From Plutella xylostella (taxonomy: Eukaryota; Arthropoda; Insecta; Lepidoptera; Plutellidae): DNA of 64,000 nucleotides. The stretch lies in the NCBI RefSeq assembly GCF_932276165.1, contig NC_064011.1, positions 3,861,501-3,925,500 on the forward strand. Direction: 5' to 3'. The notes beneath the pieces are model-generated. The model ran no database searches. It had not been told where the DNA came from and worked only from the letters and a program-made list of their open reading frames with translations. Shown piece by piece: positions 21,815-34,164 of the stretch. The translations under genes were made by a program, and so were the position numbers. How positions within the stretch are numbered: position 1 is the stretch's first letter; the number at the start of each line of letters is the position of its first letter.

Positions 21815-22076
21815 ACTACCGAATGGCGTAGTGGTTAGTGACCCTGACTACTGAGCCGATGGTCCCGGGTTCGATTCCCGGCTGGGGCAGATATTTGTTT
21901 AAAGACAGATATTTGTACTCGGGCCTTGGGTGTTGATTTTTATATTTAGTATCTATCTATCTATGTATTTGTGTAGATATATCAGCTGTCCGACACCCAT
22001 ACCACAGGTTCTGCCTAGCTTGGGATCGGATGGCCGTGTGTGAGATGTCCCCACATATTATTATTAGGTTATGATA
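21815..22076 (+). mobile_element. tRNA-headed SINE, type B
   Basis: Head ACCGAATGGCGTAGTGGTTA, B box GGTTCGATTCCCGG, body ATATATCAGCTGTCCGACAC and end TGAGATGTCCCCACATATTA with an ATT tail. Close to the copy at 15.9 kb. Confidence 0.82.
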
Positions 22077-22343
22077 ATGATAAGAAAAAAATAGGCACAT
22101 TATATTTTATTGAGTCTTCCATTACTAACCCCACACGATCTAGTACTTAGTGCTTAACCGCAGGCGTGACTAGAGTACTAGTGCTATGAATACTAGGTCT
22201 TCCATGTAGGTCTACTTCTTAGTCACTATCTGGACTGGTGATGTCATTGATGATGTATTTTGAGGATAATAAGTTATACTTATAGTATAGGGAAATCTAA
22301 TAGGAAATCCAATCAAATCATTTTCTTTATATTCTAACTATCC

Positions 22344-22501
22344 TTCCTAACTAATATTATAAATGCGAAAGTAACTGTGTCTGTCTGTCTGTTACTCTTT
22401 CACGCCAAAACTGCTGAACGGATTTGAATGAAATTTGGTATACTTACATACGGTCTAGACCCTGGGAAAGAACAAAGGCTACTTTTTATCCCGGAACAGC
22501 T
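22344..22501 (+). repeat. Dispersed ~205-bp repeat, copy 3 (internal deletion)
   Basis: Matches the other copies up to TACTTTTTATCCCGGAA, then jumps directly to the last bases CAGCTA. About 45 bp, including GGCGAAGCGAAGCGCGCG, are missing. Confidence 0.7.
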
Positions 22502-24790
22502 AATTCCTTATACAATTATGGTAATACTTAATTATTAAGGTATCTTTAAAATTCATATTAATGACTTTAAATCTGTCGGCCATACTTACTTGAACCTGTC
22601 TTGAAAAATAAAATAAACAGAAAGCCATAAAGCTGCATTAAAAAAGACATTACAAAGGCAATTCATTAAATCTTTCACCAATAATTAGTGATGTATCGAT
22701 ACCGAATTGTTTTTTTATCGATAAATTACAAAAGCACTTTATAGAAACAACTAAAGTGTCGACTTTAATCTAGTTGTTAGTTATCGTACTGCCTGGAGGT
22801 AAATGAGGGTTATTCCGAACCAGTCCTTTTAAATTAAAGTATAAATTAAATAATTAAGTACATTTATTTTTTGCCAAAAGTTTAGAATGTAATGATTAGC
22901 GAGATTTTTTGAATTGGGTGTTACATACATGAATATAATACTTACATTAAAATTTATGTTTGTGTATGTAATTTAATTTACTTCTACAGTTTGTTGCAAA
23001 AAAGGCGATAGTTACCCGAAAGGCGGTGTCTCTGTGGGTCATTCTTAAAGACTTTTGTTCTACACCTTATATAGTTTTGTGATCATTACAGAATAGCCCA
23101 ACGTTGATTACACAAATGAAAACAGAATAATCTTTAATTAAAAGTAATTCGTTAACTGGGTTGTCTGTTTGCACGTGTGTACTAACTAAATCAAATTTGA
23201 ATGTAAAATTCTAAACCACTGTTAGGCGTGTCCTATTCCGAATTCCAACGGTTAGTCATAGTCATGTCGGACGCCTTCAAAGTATCGGTGGTAATACTAA
23301 ACAGATATTTTGGGTCTATTGCACAGTTATTATGGTGAGAAAGTCCTGTACTTGTCACTAAATTAAATGCTTCGAACGTTTGAAGTCATTTTTGATTGTG
23401 AAGGGAAAAATTTGTACATAATATCTGTCTGTCTAAAAAGTTCGGTTTCTTTACCCAAACTTTGTTACTGTATTCGTTAAGGCCAAAACTACATTTTATC
23501 ACCACTGTGACAGTGGCATGAAGACAAATATGTTTAAAAACTTATCATAATAATACGTTGTACAAACATAACATACATAAACCAAGGTTTAGTTGGCCGG
23601 GGCTCAGGGCATACAAGACAATGCACTTTTATTCAAACAATTTAAGTGAGACAAATGCATGACTTCGCTTGTTGTGGCTTAAGTGACAAGAGAACTACTT
23701 ACATAATTTCTAACCTAAAAATTAAGCTAAGACAAAGAGTAAGAATCACATGGATCTAGGATTTAAGTAATTCAATATTTTATGTTGTAATGAAATGAAA
23801 GGTAATGTTAGTATGCTCTACCTAACTTCAGAATTTTCACTTTACTTTACTACAGAATCACAGTAGGGTGCATGAAAGGAACCGAATCGAGAGTAGTAAA
23901 GTCTATATTCATAACATATTACACCAGTAAATCGAAAATTCGAGTAAATATGCAATACCTACTGTCAGCTTTTGGAAAAGTATTGACCGTTATAAAAAGC
24001 AAAAAACAAAAGACTATCACAACAAATCCAACAGAATAACTCACAGTAACAATCTTGTGACTTGTAGCCACAGCAATGTCTTTGTCAAGTCATGCAAGAC
24101 GAGGCTTTTCAATTGACTTCCATCTTTCTTTAGTGACTCAACTCGAGCGCGTCATAGCTTCGTCAATGCACTCCGCTTTGAGAGTTGAGAGCCAGATGCT
24201 GTCAGGAAAATTAAATTGAGATCCGCCGCTGATACAAAGATTTTCAATCTAAAGATGTCGGGATATTCGCCCGTTGATTTATCGTCTAAGATGTGGAGAC
24301 GTGGTGGTGATTTATAATGAAATGTTACCTGTGTCGCTTCAAGACGACTTGATTTTAGATTGATAACGATATGTGTAATAAATTTTAAATTGGAATGATA
24401 AGTCTTTAAATAATACGGTGTATCTTACTGGTCATCTATCGGTAAATAATGTTAAATTAAGACGAAGGTGTGGGAGAGCTGATGAAATCAGTTACTTCAG
24501 TGGAAAGGTATAAGAGACAAGAGTAAGACGACAGAGGAAATTCGCTACACTTTTCCTAACAATCATTATTTTCAAATCAGTTGAAAAAGATTTTCGAATC
24601 ATTGGGTTGAAAGCGGAGTTCACTTCATGACTAGAATCAGTCACACATTCGTCTTATTGTCAGCCCATCAAATCAGAGATAATGGGAGGAGTGAACATAA
24701 TGGAGCATCAAAAGCATTTATGCTTCAGAATGACCACATAAAATGCATATTAAGCTGCATTGACGGGTCATAATGGGATTCATGTTGAAA
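22502..24790. other. Unassigned non-coding stretch
   Basis: 2.3 kb without gene, long open frame or recognisable element. A donor-like GTAACA after CGACACAG on the minus strand near 24325 is isolated. Confidence 0.4.
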
Positions 24791-24802
24791 TAGACCCTGG
24801 GA

Positions 24803-25069
24803 CACACACACACACACGCACTCACGCCTTGTACTAATGTACTCCCTTGCGGGGTAGGCAGAGGTGCATTGCTGCACCCACTTTTCGCCAGAGTGTATGT
24901 TAGTCCCAATGTAATAGGGGGCCGGCCTATTGCCATTTTACGGGCACATCCAAGACCCGAGAACAAATATCTGTGTTTAAACAAATATCTGCCCCGGCCG
25001 GGAATCGAACCCGGGACCATCGGCTCAGTAGTCAGGTCACTAACCACTACGCCATTCGGTCGTCTAGAC
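24803..25069 (-). mobile_element. tRNA-headed SINE, type A
   Basis: Complete minus-strand copy ending in a (GT)n run. It is flanked by an exact 12-bp duplication TAGACCCTGGGA (24791-24802 and 25070-25081). The target sequence itself resembles the 'TCTAGACCCTGGGAAAGAA' text of the dispersed 205-bp repeat, so the SINE may have landed in a remnant of it. Confidence 0.92.
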
Positions 25070-25544
25070 TAGACCCTGGGAATATAGATTTTATTGCTAT
25101 AGGTATTTGTACAATGATTTTGGTAAATTTTGGTTGTGATGAAATAAAAACGAATGAATTATTATTATAAAAATATCATCGATAAAAACTATCCCGTCAC
25201 TAAACTCCCAATCACAGTTAACCCGTTTTCCGCGAGTCCCAATACGCATCTCTTTCTTACACACGACTTTTGTATCACCTGTTTTATCTCTATCCTGCTC
25301 ACAAAGTACAGTTAGACAATTTGTTAAATCGCTTTTTGCAGTGCCGAAATTGTCGGTACTGGAATGTCTGTCCTCGATTTCTCGTGTTAAATATTTAACA
25401 GGCAGTCGATCAAAAGGAGAGTTTCGATGACTCATATTCAGCCTGGGACCTACCCTGTCTACGGTAAGGATCATTGAGCTTTCACAAAATACGTTGTATC
25501 TATTGTGTGTATTCAAATTTAATAATGATGTTGTTTTTCATTTG

Positions 25545-25670
25545 GTTCAAACTCAAAGTCAAATATTTTTATTCATCGTATAAATATAAAATTTTCTGAT
25601 GAACGTCAATTTTTACAAATTACTCTCCGTTCGGATAAGGGCGGCTCTTTCTGTCTTAGGAGGAGTAACT
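25545..25670 (-). repeat. LINE 3' tail fragment, minus orientation
   Basis: Text AAACTCAAAGTCAAATATTT, TTATTCATCG … CGTCAATTTTTACAAATTAC, TCTCCGTTCGGA is, read on the minus strand, the 3' end of a LINE that I recall as abundant in Lepidoptera. The 139-codon minus-strand frame just to the left (25097-25516) shows no retroelement motif and is left unassigned. Confidence 0.5.
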
Positions 25671-26167
25671 GGTGACTAGGATCCTGTTCTACGCCACGTT
25701 ATCAAAGTCCATTCTGTTAAGGATGTTAAAATCGTTATATTATACTTACTTCAGAAATCTCGGAACAGAATGAACAAAATCAACAAATTGGTGACAGTAG
25801 AAAGACTGGGATACTGACAAAAGTGTTAAATAACGTGAAATTTATCACACTATGTCACTGCACCGACAAACGTTTCACATGACCAAGTAAGGAAATCTAA
25901 GTAGAACGGGTTTCCTTGAGGTTTCCATTCTAAGGAAAACATTGATATATTACGATAGTACAGAACATTGACAGTTGATGTGTCCTAATAAAAATAGCAT
26001 AAACAGACTGATGTTTTTTACTGGCGGGTTGCCACCACGAAACAATCCTTAAGCAGCGTCGCTCGTTTATTAAAGCTGACGTAACATGTTTGGATCTGAC
26101 AGACGTTTGACAGATGCGCGACGCTGGTTAGTGATTGTTAATTATTGCTAGCTTTTTGCATCGGTCT

Positions 26168-26217
26168 TCGTGCACTTAAACTTTACATGAGTGATCATGT
26201 AAAGTTTAAGTGCACGA
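26168..26217. repeat. Perfect 23-bp hairpin with a 4-base loop
   Basis: Arm 26168-26190 (starts TCGTGCACTTAAACTTTACA) is the exact reverse complement of 26195-26217; the loop is GTGA. There are no flanking duplications and no longer element around it. See findings. Confidence 0.9.
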
Positions 26218-26601
26218 CATATTATTTTATAAAGAATTTTTTAACGTTTTTATCCACAGTTACAACTCTACATTGCGAAGGGAATGCTATGTCTTTATCT
26301 CGTGATATTTACAGAGGGCCCCATTTTTTGTCCGCCGGTGTACCGAAAGATATTTTATAGCGGTTCTTATCGAGATAACTCGTGTTACACGCGACGATAA
26401 TAAAATGATAAATTTGGAACGAATTTAAGATACGTCGCTTTTTTGTTGGAGATTCCACCTTCGATAGTTGAATTTGTATTGTGCCTTACAACAGAACGTG
26501 AAAAAGAAAGGAACTTAATTTAAAATAATCTAAAAATAGATTTCGTAGCTGTACTTACAAAATACAAAACTTCTACGATTTTTTTCTGAAACTTTCAGTT
26601 T

Positions 26602-26730
26602 GTAATAGGCCCGCCCCCTATTACATTGGGACTAACATAACACTCTGGCGAAAAGTGGGTGCAGCAATGCACCTCTGCCTACCCCGCAAGGGAGTACATT
26701 AGTACAAGGCGTGAGTGCGTGTGTGTGTTG
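26602..26730 (+). mobile_element. 5'-truncated SINE, type A
   Basis: Only the 3' half is present, from TAATAGGCCCGCCCCCTATT to AAGGCGTGAGTGCGTGTG. It is still flanked by a 9-bp duplication TTTCAGTTT (26593-26601 and 26731-26739). This is an original truncated insertion, as made by target-primed reverse transcription that stopped early, and not a later deletion. Confidence 0.88.
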
Positions 26731-27309
26731 TTTCAGTTTTTCGAAAACTATGAAAGCAAATTTTCTTGCATAAAGTGTACTTCTAGTGTCTAATTATTAT
26801 AAAATAGCAGAAATCATAACAGCACAAACCTGTACAGTGTACACAGACAACCCAGACTGAAGCAAATACTACTTATATTCTAGACTTAGACCTACAAAAA
26901 CTGGACCTATCCCACCCAGACGTTCTAAGAACTCTCATTCATACACACAGGGTGTTCCGGGAATCATTCAGTCGTATATGGGTGTTGCATGTTGCATAAG
27001 TATGCCTTATACAGGGTGCGTCTGGGAATAAAAACAATCTGTGTGCCAATTCATCGTTTTGTTTTAAACCGGTTAGCCAGCCGGAGAGAAGTAGGGATGG
27101 AGTGAAGTTTATATCGATGTTTTCATCGAAGTTTCGATTTATTTAAAGCTGGTATAAAATGTATGTCATTGTCTTAAGTCAAGTCATAGTGATACTATGA
27201 AACAGATATTGATAAAAATCATTATTTAAAAGTACTTAACAGTTATCTATTCCTCTTCTCTGTCATCTGCAGCCAGCTTTACATCGGACCATGTCAATCC
27301 AACCTTTTT

Positions 27310-27375
27310 ACCTTTGATCTATTCTATTCTAATCTGAGAGTTCCTGTACGTGGCTCTCTCGAGTGGCACCTTTGT
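27310..27375 (-). repeat. SINE type D tail fragment
   Basis: Minus-strand AGGTGCCACTCGAGAGAGCC, ACGTACAGGAACTCTCAG matches the 3' part of the type D SINE. Head missing. Confidence 0.5.
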
Positions 27376-28355
27376 ACCTTTTACCTTTGATCTGTGGACC
27401 ATATTTTTTTTCTAGATATGTTACATTTAAGCCATTATTAGGTATATATAAGTAAAATCAAATGTTATTTATATATAAACAAAATAAATGTACTTTCATT
27501 CTAAAAAACTATCGATTTAATATTATCCTGTACCCCATCCCTACTGTAGAATGCGGTGCAGTAAGTCTCAAAGTGAATGAACACTGTATTTTATACTCGG
27601 ACAGTATAGATATACTTCAGACACAGCTGTCTCGCTCTAACTTACCTCCAGCAGCCGTGAGAGAAAAAGATAGAAAAGGTTCAAACCGGGATTGGCGTTA
27701 TGAAGTTGTAAAGTTCAATTCAAAGTTTTCCAGCTCAAATGGGTTCAGATTTTGATGCGATTCTTTGATAACAGTCAAAATGCTATTATGTTCGTCTTCT
27801 TACAGGTTTGATAGTTTGTCGAAAACTGTAAAAGTTTACGTTTTCTCGCATCGCATACCAAGTGGCGGAAACTATCATGAAATTTAAGACAGATAATGTA
27901 TACATGCAGGTGACAAAAGAAAACCATAACTTTTTTTGTTAACGTAAACTGCATAACCCGTACTAGATGCTTGGTGTCCCATTGGGCTTCTTAGTCCTAG
28001 TCAAACGCATAACACACATATTTTCCTCAACGGCTGAAAAGGTTGGCTGCGAACTAGGCTGTAGAATATCGCAGCCTAACTGCCGCTTTATTGCTAAGTA
28101 CTAATAAAAGCTGGTTTCGTAACATTTCCCTACTTAACTCAGAAGCGGTAAGGCTACCTCACGACTAGACATACTGACTGCAGTGGTCGACTGTAGTCCG
28201 ACCAATGTTTATGTGTCGTGGCTGGTTTTGTAACTATTCAAAATAAGGGACCATTAGGAAGGTACAGTTTGAAAAGCTAGATAGTAGGATGATAGCATTT
28301 GTAGTTATAGCAAAAAGGTAAACGGACTAGGTATTTATTAATGGTATTTCTTTGG
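27376..28355. other. Non-coding stretch with one dispersed repeat
   Basis: 27795-27935 is the minus-strand partner of the repeat at 14399-14515 (AACTATCATGAAATTTAAGA, CAGATAATGTATACATGCAG). A 97-codon frame at 27462-27755 has no motif. A strong donor-like GTAAGT follows GCTGCTGGAG on the minus strand at about 27646; it is noted but not assigned. Confidence 0.45.
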
Positions 28356-28465
28356 ATGACTTTGATTGACAAATAACGTTTGTCAATCAAAGTCATATAC
28401 CTACTTAAATGATATGCAGCAATTCATTGCCAATGAATTGCTGCATATCATTTAAGTAGGTATAT
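28356..28465. repeat. Two adjoining perfect palindromes
   Basis: Palindrome 1: arms 28356-28373 and 28379-28396 (18 bp, loop TAACG). Palindrome 2: arms 28395-28429 and 28431-28465 (35 bp) around a single C at 28430. Both are exact. They overlap by 2 bp. No flanking duplication or transposon ends seen. Confidence 0.92.
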
Positions 28466-29194
28466 ACCTATAGTTTTTTTCCAAAAACTTGCGTGCTATT
28501 TAATGAAATTATAATTATATTTACAATACAAGAGGTATATTACCAGTAGGTATCAAATGCCTTAAATTGGTACATCATTATACATACTTGCATAGTTGTT
28601 TTGTAGGTATAGGTATAAATTTTCGTATATGGAAACAGAAGGAGGAAGATATAGAACATATCATTAAAAATAATTCTGAAGGATATAAACTAACAAAATA
28701 CTGAGAGATAATAAAACTTGGATCGTTATTTAAATTCTATGGGCCTTACCACAAAAACTTAGACAATATTTAACAGGTTTTTAGAGCTGTCAAACGCCCA
28801 CAAAATCTGTAAAATTTCGTTTTAAACAGCGTTTAAAGTTTTTTGTAGTAGCAAAGTATACTTTTCCAAGCGCTACTCTAGCCGGCAAACTATAAATGGT
28901 CAAACTATAGCAAAAGCTCGCGTGTGTGTTCCAAGAAAGCTTGTTTTACTGAGCTTTAAAGTGTGAATAATAATAAGGAGAGCTTTTCTCAGTAAGGTTA
29001 CGAGTTATTCCGTAGAGCGAGCTTTGGAAGTGAGTGTCGCCTGCATTCCTTGCATAAATAAAATTGGTAAGTGCTTTAGAGTTAGGAGCTTTCTGATCAT
29101 TTTAACGTTTGAGGGAGAAGGTGTTAGGTATAAGTTTTAAATTGATAAAGTTTATGTGACTAGACTGACTTATATAGGTATTAACTGAACACTA
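28466..29194. other. Unassigned non-coding stretch
   Basis: No gene or element recognised. Confidence 0.4.
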
Positions 29195-29318
29195 AGGGCC
29201 ATCTTGCATCAACATATTAAATCTAGATTTAGTGTCAAATCTCGATTTAAGAAACTTCAGTCCATATAAAATTTGACACTAAATCGAGATTTAACACTAA
29301 ATCTAGTTTAAGTGGCCC
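29195..29318. mobile_element. MITE with AGGGCCA…TGGCCCT ends
   Basis: Near-palindromic 124-bp element: AATCTAGATTTAGTGTCAAA, TCTCGATTTA on the left pairs with TAAATCGAGATTTAACACTA, AATCTAG on the right. Ends AGGGCCA and GTGGCCC are inverted. Superfamily not clear. Confidence 0.6.
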
Positions 29319-29861
29319 TAGATCTATGCGTTTCTAAGTTTATTTATTTATTTAGAAGCTAAAAACTTTGGTACCATGAATGAAATGCAGTTCGTGAGTT
29401 TAACTTGTTTCCTTAATTACTGTACTGTGATAGGTTTTTTGTAGACCTTGGCACTGACCGAATACATTAAGTAGGCCGTTCACACTTTGTGGCGCAATTA
29501 AAATTAAAATTGGACTAGCACAGAAGCACACTGAAGCTATTATACACATTTAAAAGACGCGTACTGTCAGATACACAAATTATTAAATGAAATCAATTAT
29601 GTTCATCTGCCTATTCGTATTTGCTAACAATTCGGTATAATTACGGTTGTAATTACCGGTTGGTACGGAAAATCCATTTTATGTTTTATATTTTTCATTG
29701 GAATATTTAATTTTTGACGCATTACTTTTAAAGGGTTTAAATTGCCTGCAGCATTCAAGGATATCGTAAGCTTTGTAATGGTATCAGTTTTCGAAATAGG
29801 TCCTCTTATTTAGGTACTTGTATAAAACAAGCAACAGAAATCTTTAATATCCTAATTCTAA

Positions 29862-30076
29862 TCCTAACTAATATTATAAATGCGAAAGTTTTAATATTAT
29901 AAAAGAAGAACTGTGTCTATCCGTCTGTTACTCTTTCAAGACAAAACTACAGAACGGATTGGAATGAAATTTGGTATACATACTGATTGTCTAGACCCTG
30001 AAAAAAACATAGGCTACTTTTGATCGCGGAATTCTCACGGGAAACCTTTTTAAGGCGAAGGGAGCTCGCGGGAACA
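29862..30076 (+). repeat. Dispersed ~205-bp repeat, copy 4
   Basis: CCTAACTAATATTATAAATG … TTACTCTTTCAAGACAAAAC … GGAATTCTCACGGGAAACC … GGGAACATTTAAC. More diverged than the other copies, with an insertion (TTTTAATATTATAAAAGAAG) where the GTCT microsatellite normally sits. Confidence 0.7.
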
Positions 30077-31170
30077 TTTAACAAAAAAACGGAATCATAT
30101 TATTATGGTGCTGACTGTACTTACACTCTAATATAGAATTTTGGCAACATGTGGCCGGCAGTTGGTCCCATTTGCTTATAAAATATTTCATAATCACGTG
30201 TTACCATTTAATTTTAAATCTTGGTAAGTATATTTATTCTGAAATCACCTTATTAAACTAAACCACAAATATATTGCTAAAAAAAACAACTCTGTGATTC
30301 TCATTTTCCGCTGGTAGAATGAATAGTTATATAGAAATTGCTATGTTATTTCTGACTTCTGAATCAGTATTTATTATTATTATTATTTATTATTACCTAG
30401 TTAGTGATTATAGAAATATCTACGGAAATTCTACTGCATCAAACCATACACATAAGTATCTTAAACATCTTATCTACTAAAAGATGTTAAAAAAACATCT
30501 TTCAAACTAAATTAAAATACAGTATCATATCAAAATAAAAACATCCAATTATGTCCAATCATTTAGGGCTTTATTTTTATATCGTAGTAACATGTTAGAG
30601 TTTAAAGTTATTAGCTCTGTCCCTGTGGAATAGAATAAATGTTTTAAACACATGTAATTATGGTTCGTATATATTGGCACTTAGCAGATGTTTGAAAAGT
30701 TATTACAATTTTGGTAGCTATTCTAAAGACACTAGTATTGTCATAAAAACATAGTTTGACATAGCTAAAATTATAAAAATAAATTATTGGATGGATGTCG
30801 AATACGGAAAATGAGATTTACGTTTTGAATCACAAAGCTGAATTTTGAACATGACTAAATTTAAAATGTTAGTTAAAATTTAAAACGTAGTTTGTGTATA
30901 TTGTATATCTAATGTATAAGTGATCTTCAACAACTAAGTACCTATAAAAAACAACATATATTATTTTTATTGCTTCAATTTCATCCCTCGAAACCCAGTG
31001 TCGATGACCCCTCCCAATTGATTCCCTAATGAAAGAATTTGGAGTCCCTTATTATGCGGGTTTGTCTGATTCTCATTGTGATTGTGACTGGTTAAATCTT
31101 ACTATTGACTGTCATACTATTTTAACTTTTATGATCACTTTTCCAAAAAAACATATTAAATAATGTATTT
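30077..31170. other. Unassigned non-coding stretch
   Basis: Very AT-rich; nothing recognised. Confidence 0.4.
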
Positions 31171-31251
31171 CAATAAAATTTTAATTAAATACACTACATT
31201 TTGCGCCGACAGACGTTTGACATACTTACACCTAGGAAAATTTATACATTT

Positions 31252-31272
31252 AGCGTTTGGTGAAATTCCACC
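31252..31272. repeat. Terminal repeat of the small TTA-flanked TIR family
   Basis: TTTAGCGTTTGGTGAAATTC followed by CACC and TTA is the inverse of the left end of the element at 18696-18811. The other end of this copy was not found. Confidence 0.5.
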
Positions 31273-31285
31273 TTATTTTCATATT

Positions 31286-31556
31286 TATACATGGTGTTGC
31301 AAAAAGGCTATAAGTAGTAAGCCTAAAAATGGGGGTGATTCGGGGGGTCATCAGACATTCTGTAAAACTAGGTATTGTTCAGAAATTTTTAATTTTTTAT
31401 AACAAAATTGGGTCATTAATCTTTGTTGGTCACGTGATATTTTTAATTTTACACTACTTATTATTCCGTGGTTTTACTATTTTTTTTCGAAAATTTCTAT
31501 TAGTCTACGACAAAAGTTGTTCATGATGTCCATCTGGGTCACTCCCTTTCGGTTCA
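31286..31556. mobile_element. Foldback MITE, copy 2 (diverged)
   Basis: TATACATGGTGTTGCAAAAA, GGCT … CTTTGTTGGTCACGTGATAT … CGACAAAAGTTGTTCATGAT and CACTCCCTTTCGGTT. Recognisable by the central GTTGGTCACGTGA and by the 'TCACCCCCTTTCGGCTTAG' type arm shared with the copies at 36.1 and 42.1 kb. The right terminus is lost. Confidence 0.6.
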
Positions 31557-32329
31557 AAAAATCACAATACTACTTTTTACCAATGAATAAATATATAAGT
31601 ACCTACCGTGGAAAACCTGGAAATAATTCAACAGACAACTCGCCTTGTAACTTTACGATTTATGCAATTCTGTCAAAAGTGAGCGGGAAAATATTTGTGG
31701 ATCCGAAACAATTTTGAGGTTACGCATAGGATGGAATTCCCTAGTTCTATTTTCGAATCAAGGGGGCATTGAACTTGCCGCCGCCGCCGCCGGTGCGCGT
31801 GCGCAGAACGCTTTGTGTAATCTTACCGATGTCTTTGAGCTAGCATAGGGTACCTGGAAGAAATCGCTTTAAGCATGGAAAACAAGTTTGATAAGTTACA
31901 ACCCCACTTACGTAATTTCAAACTCCATTTACTTAAATAGATAATTTAGCATTTCTACAAATAGTAGACTTAATGCTAAAATCATTGTATTCGAGTCACC
32001 CTGCAAAAGAGAGATTTATTATGAGCTCTGCTCCCTATACAATACGTACCTAAGTACAGCAGAAATCAAAGCATTCTCAGGGATTCGATAAAAAATATAG
32101 CTCGGAACAAAAATCAAGACAATCTTATAACACCCCTCTTTCTGATGACGAGTGGGCTACACCTGAAGTTAAAACGAAACGATCGGTCGCAAAGAAAAGT
32201 AATAAAATTCTAAGAACGCAATCTCATCTATAAATGGTGGAATAAGTGCCCACTAAAATTACTGAACGGCAGTTAAGAAGCTTAAAAAATCATTCTAAAA
32301 CTTGCATTAAATGTTCAGAACCAGCGGCC

Positions 32330-32447
32330 GCTACACGGGTTTGTTATCGACGTCGATAAACTCGTTCCATTGCGCCACATATAATTATGTATATGGAAAA
32401 TCGCAATACAGTGGCATTTATCTACGTCGATAACGAACCCGTGTAGC
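32330..32447. mobile_element. MITE with 31-bp inverted ends
   Basis: Left GCTACACGGGTTTGTTATCG, ACGTCGATAAA pairs with right TTTATCTACGTCGATAACGA, ACCCGTGTAGC, with two mismatches over 31 bp. 118 bp in all, no coding capacity. Target duplication not clear. Confidence 0.7.
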
Positions 32448-33494
32448 AGCAGCAGTATAGTTACCTAGAAGTTTTGTGTCATCTATTGGACTTGAATTTG
32501 AAGCCCCATAATTTTATAAATAAATAAAAAATAAATGTTTAAACATATGAGACTTTTTCAGTCCAAGTCCAGTTCTTTAATTAATCAGGCAAATACCTTC
32601 CTGTCAAACTAAAAACGGTTTCCAATTTTAAAAGAAAACGAAATTCCATTGACAGTTTGAGGTAAAAAAAACTAGGCTCACCCACGAAGCGAACGATTCA
32701 ATCTACAGATAAAACCAGAAGCGTCGGGTTACTAAAATTACCCCTCATTTAGTTTTTTTAATCTAGTTTAAGTAATTTATGGGTGAGGAATGTAATTTCG
32801 TTTAGTAAAAATACTGACTGAAAAGGTAATGTTGATTTATGAAAAAAATACGAATTAAATACTTAATGAGACAATTTCTAATGACACAAAATTTAGCTAA
32901 GTATGTTACTGTCAAAAATTAAATTTGGAATACGGAAATTGAGATCCAGGCAGAATTTTTTGTTTGATGTTGCAATATTTTTTTTAAGTCCAGTCTGTAT
33001 CAGTCTCACGGTGGTTATGGTTAGTGCTTTATCTAAGTCTATAAATTTATAAGTACCTACCTATACCTAAGTTAAAATAAATAATGTCATTACTAGATTA
33101 TAGAAAAAAAATCAGACACAGGGCATTGAAGTTCAAATGGTTAAAGAAACCTAAACCAACATTCTATGCTTGGCTCAAAAGTCTTCGTTTGAGGATTTCA
33201 TGTATCTAGAGGAAAAACTAGGTAAGCACCATTACATTATACTTATGTACTAGCGTATATTAGTTCAATTGTAAGCACCAACAAAACGCGGGTTTACAAG
33301 TAAAAGTGTCAAATCTCCCACTATGTTATCTGGCCCTAACAAGCCGACAGTGGCGGTTGGAACCCGCTCCCATATTGTTTTAGTTGCAGGGTTATTAACC
33401 TAAACATAGGCGCTAGTGGTGGGACATAAACGATGAATAATTATAACGACATCACACTAAGAATCCTAATATTCTAATACACTTGCAGTTAATG
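32448..33494. other. Unassigned non-coding stretch
   Basis: Nothing recognised. Confidence 0.4.
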
Positions 33495-33612
33495 GTAGAG
33501 ATTGCTATAAGCAATTTTGAAAAGCATTTTTGTAAGTACTGTTTTTATTTTTTATTTTATTTTGTATTTTTTTCTGTTTTTGTGCAAATAAAGAGGATTG
33601 TATTGTATTGTA
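33495..33612 (+). repeat. LINE 3' tail ending in (TATTG)n
   Basis: AGAGATTGCTATAAGCAATT … TTTTTGTGCAAATAAAGAGG followed by TTGTATTGTATTG. A decayed relative of the tails at 8.6 and 18.25 kb. Confidence 0.5.
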
Positions 33613-34164
33613 AATGATGAAAAATATCGAATGACTTGCAACTATGGCCTAGTGGGTGGAACTTTTCAAAGTTTGGAAAGCGGTTAGGAAGCTAACATTC
33701 TGGATTAATACATAGGTAAGCTTTTTACTAATTTGCAACGGCAAAAACTTTTAAGTAAAAACGAAACCTGCGGGAAAAGCTACTAATAGTTTGTGTTATG
33801 TATGGGCCTTAGGACACCTTAATGTTATAAAAAAACTTAGGAATGTATCGATAAAAAAAAATTACAAACAAGGACATCACTAGTAAAAGGGCGAGTAACG
33901 AGTCCAAAATAAAAATGCGGGAAACACCAAAAATCACTCTGTCAATTTGAAACAGAACACACAAATAATGTACATGCTTTATTAGTGGCGCTAGCGTCTA
34001 TGCGATGCAACGAATTGTAATTATAGTAAAGTGACCTGGTGAAAGATGCTATTCTTGATGGACGGATTAGACAGACAAGTTTCTGATTAAATCAAAGAAT
34101 AAGTCTAATAGATTATAAATATATGTACTTAATTTAGAAAAACACATAGTACCTTATAATGCAT

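Noticed and set aside
25097..25516. 139-codon minus-strand frame as a gene
   Set aside because: No recognisable motif, low-complexity end (IIIIHSFLF), adjacent to a LINE tail and a SINE; insufficient support.
27640..27755. Strong minus-strand splice donor (GCTGCTGGAG|GTAAGT) as the missing first exon of the Ig gene
   Set aside because: No methionine followed by a hydrophobic signal sequence precedes it, and the phase cannot be tested. Left open.
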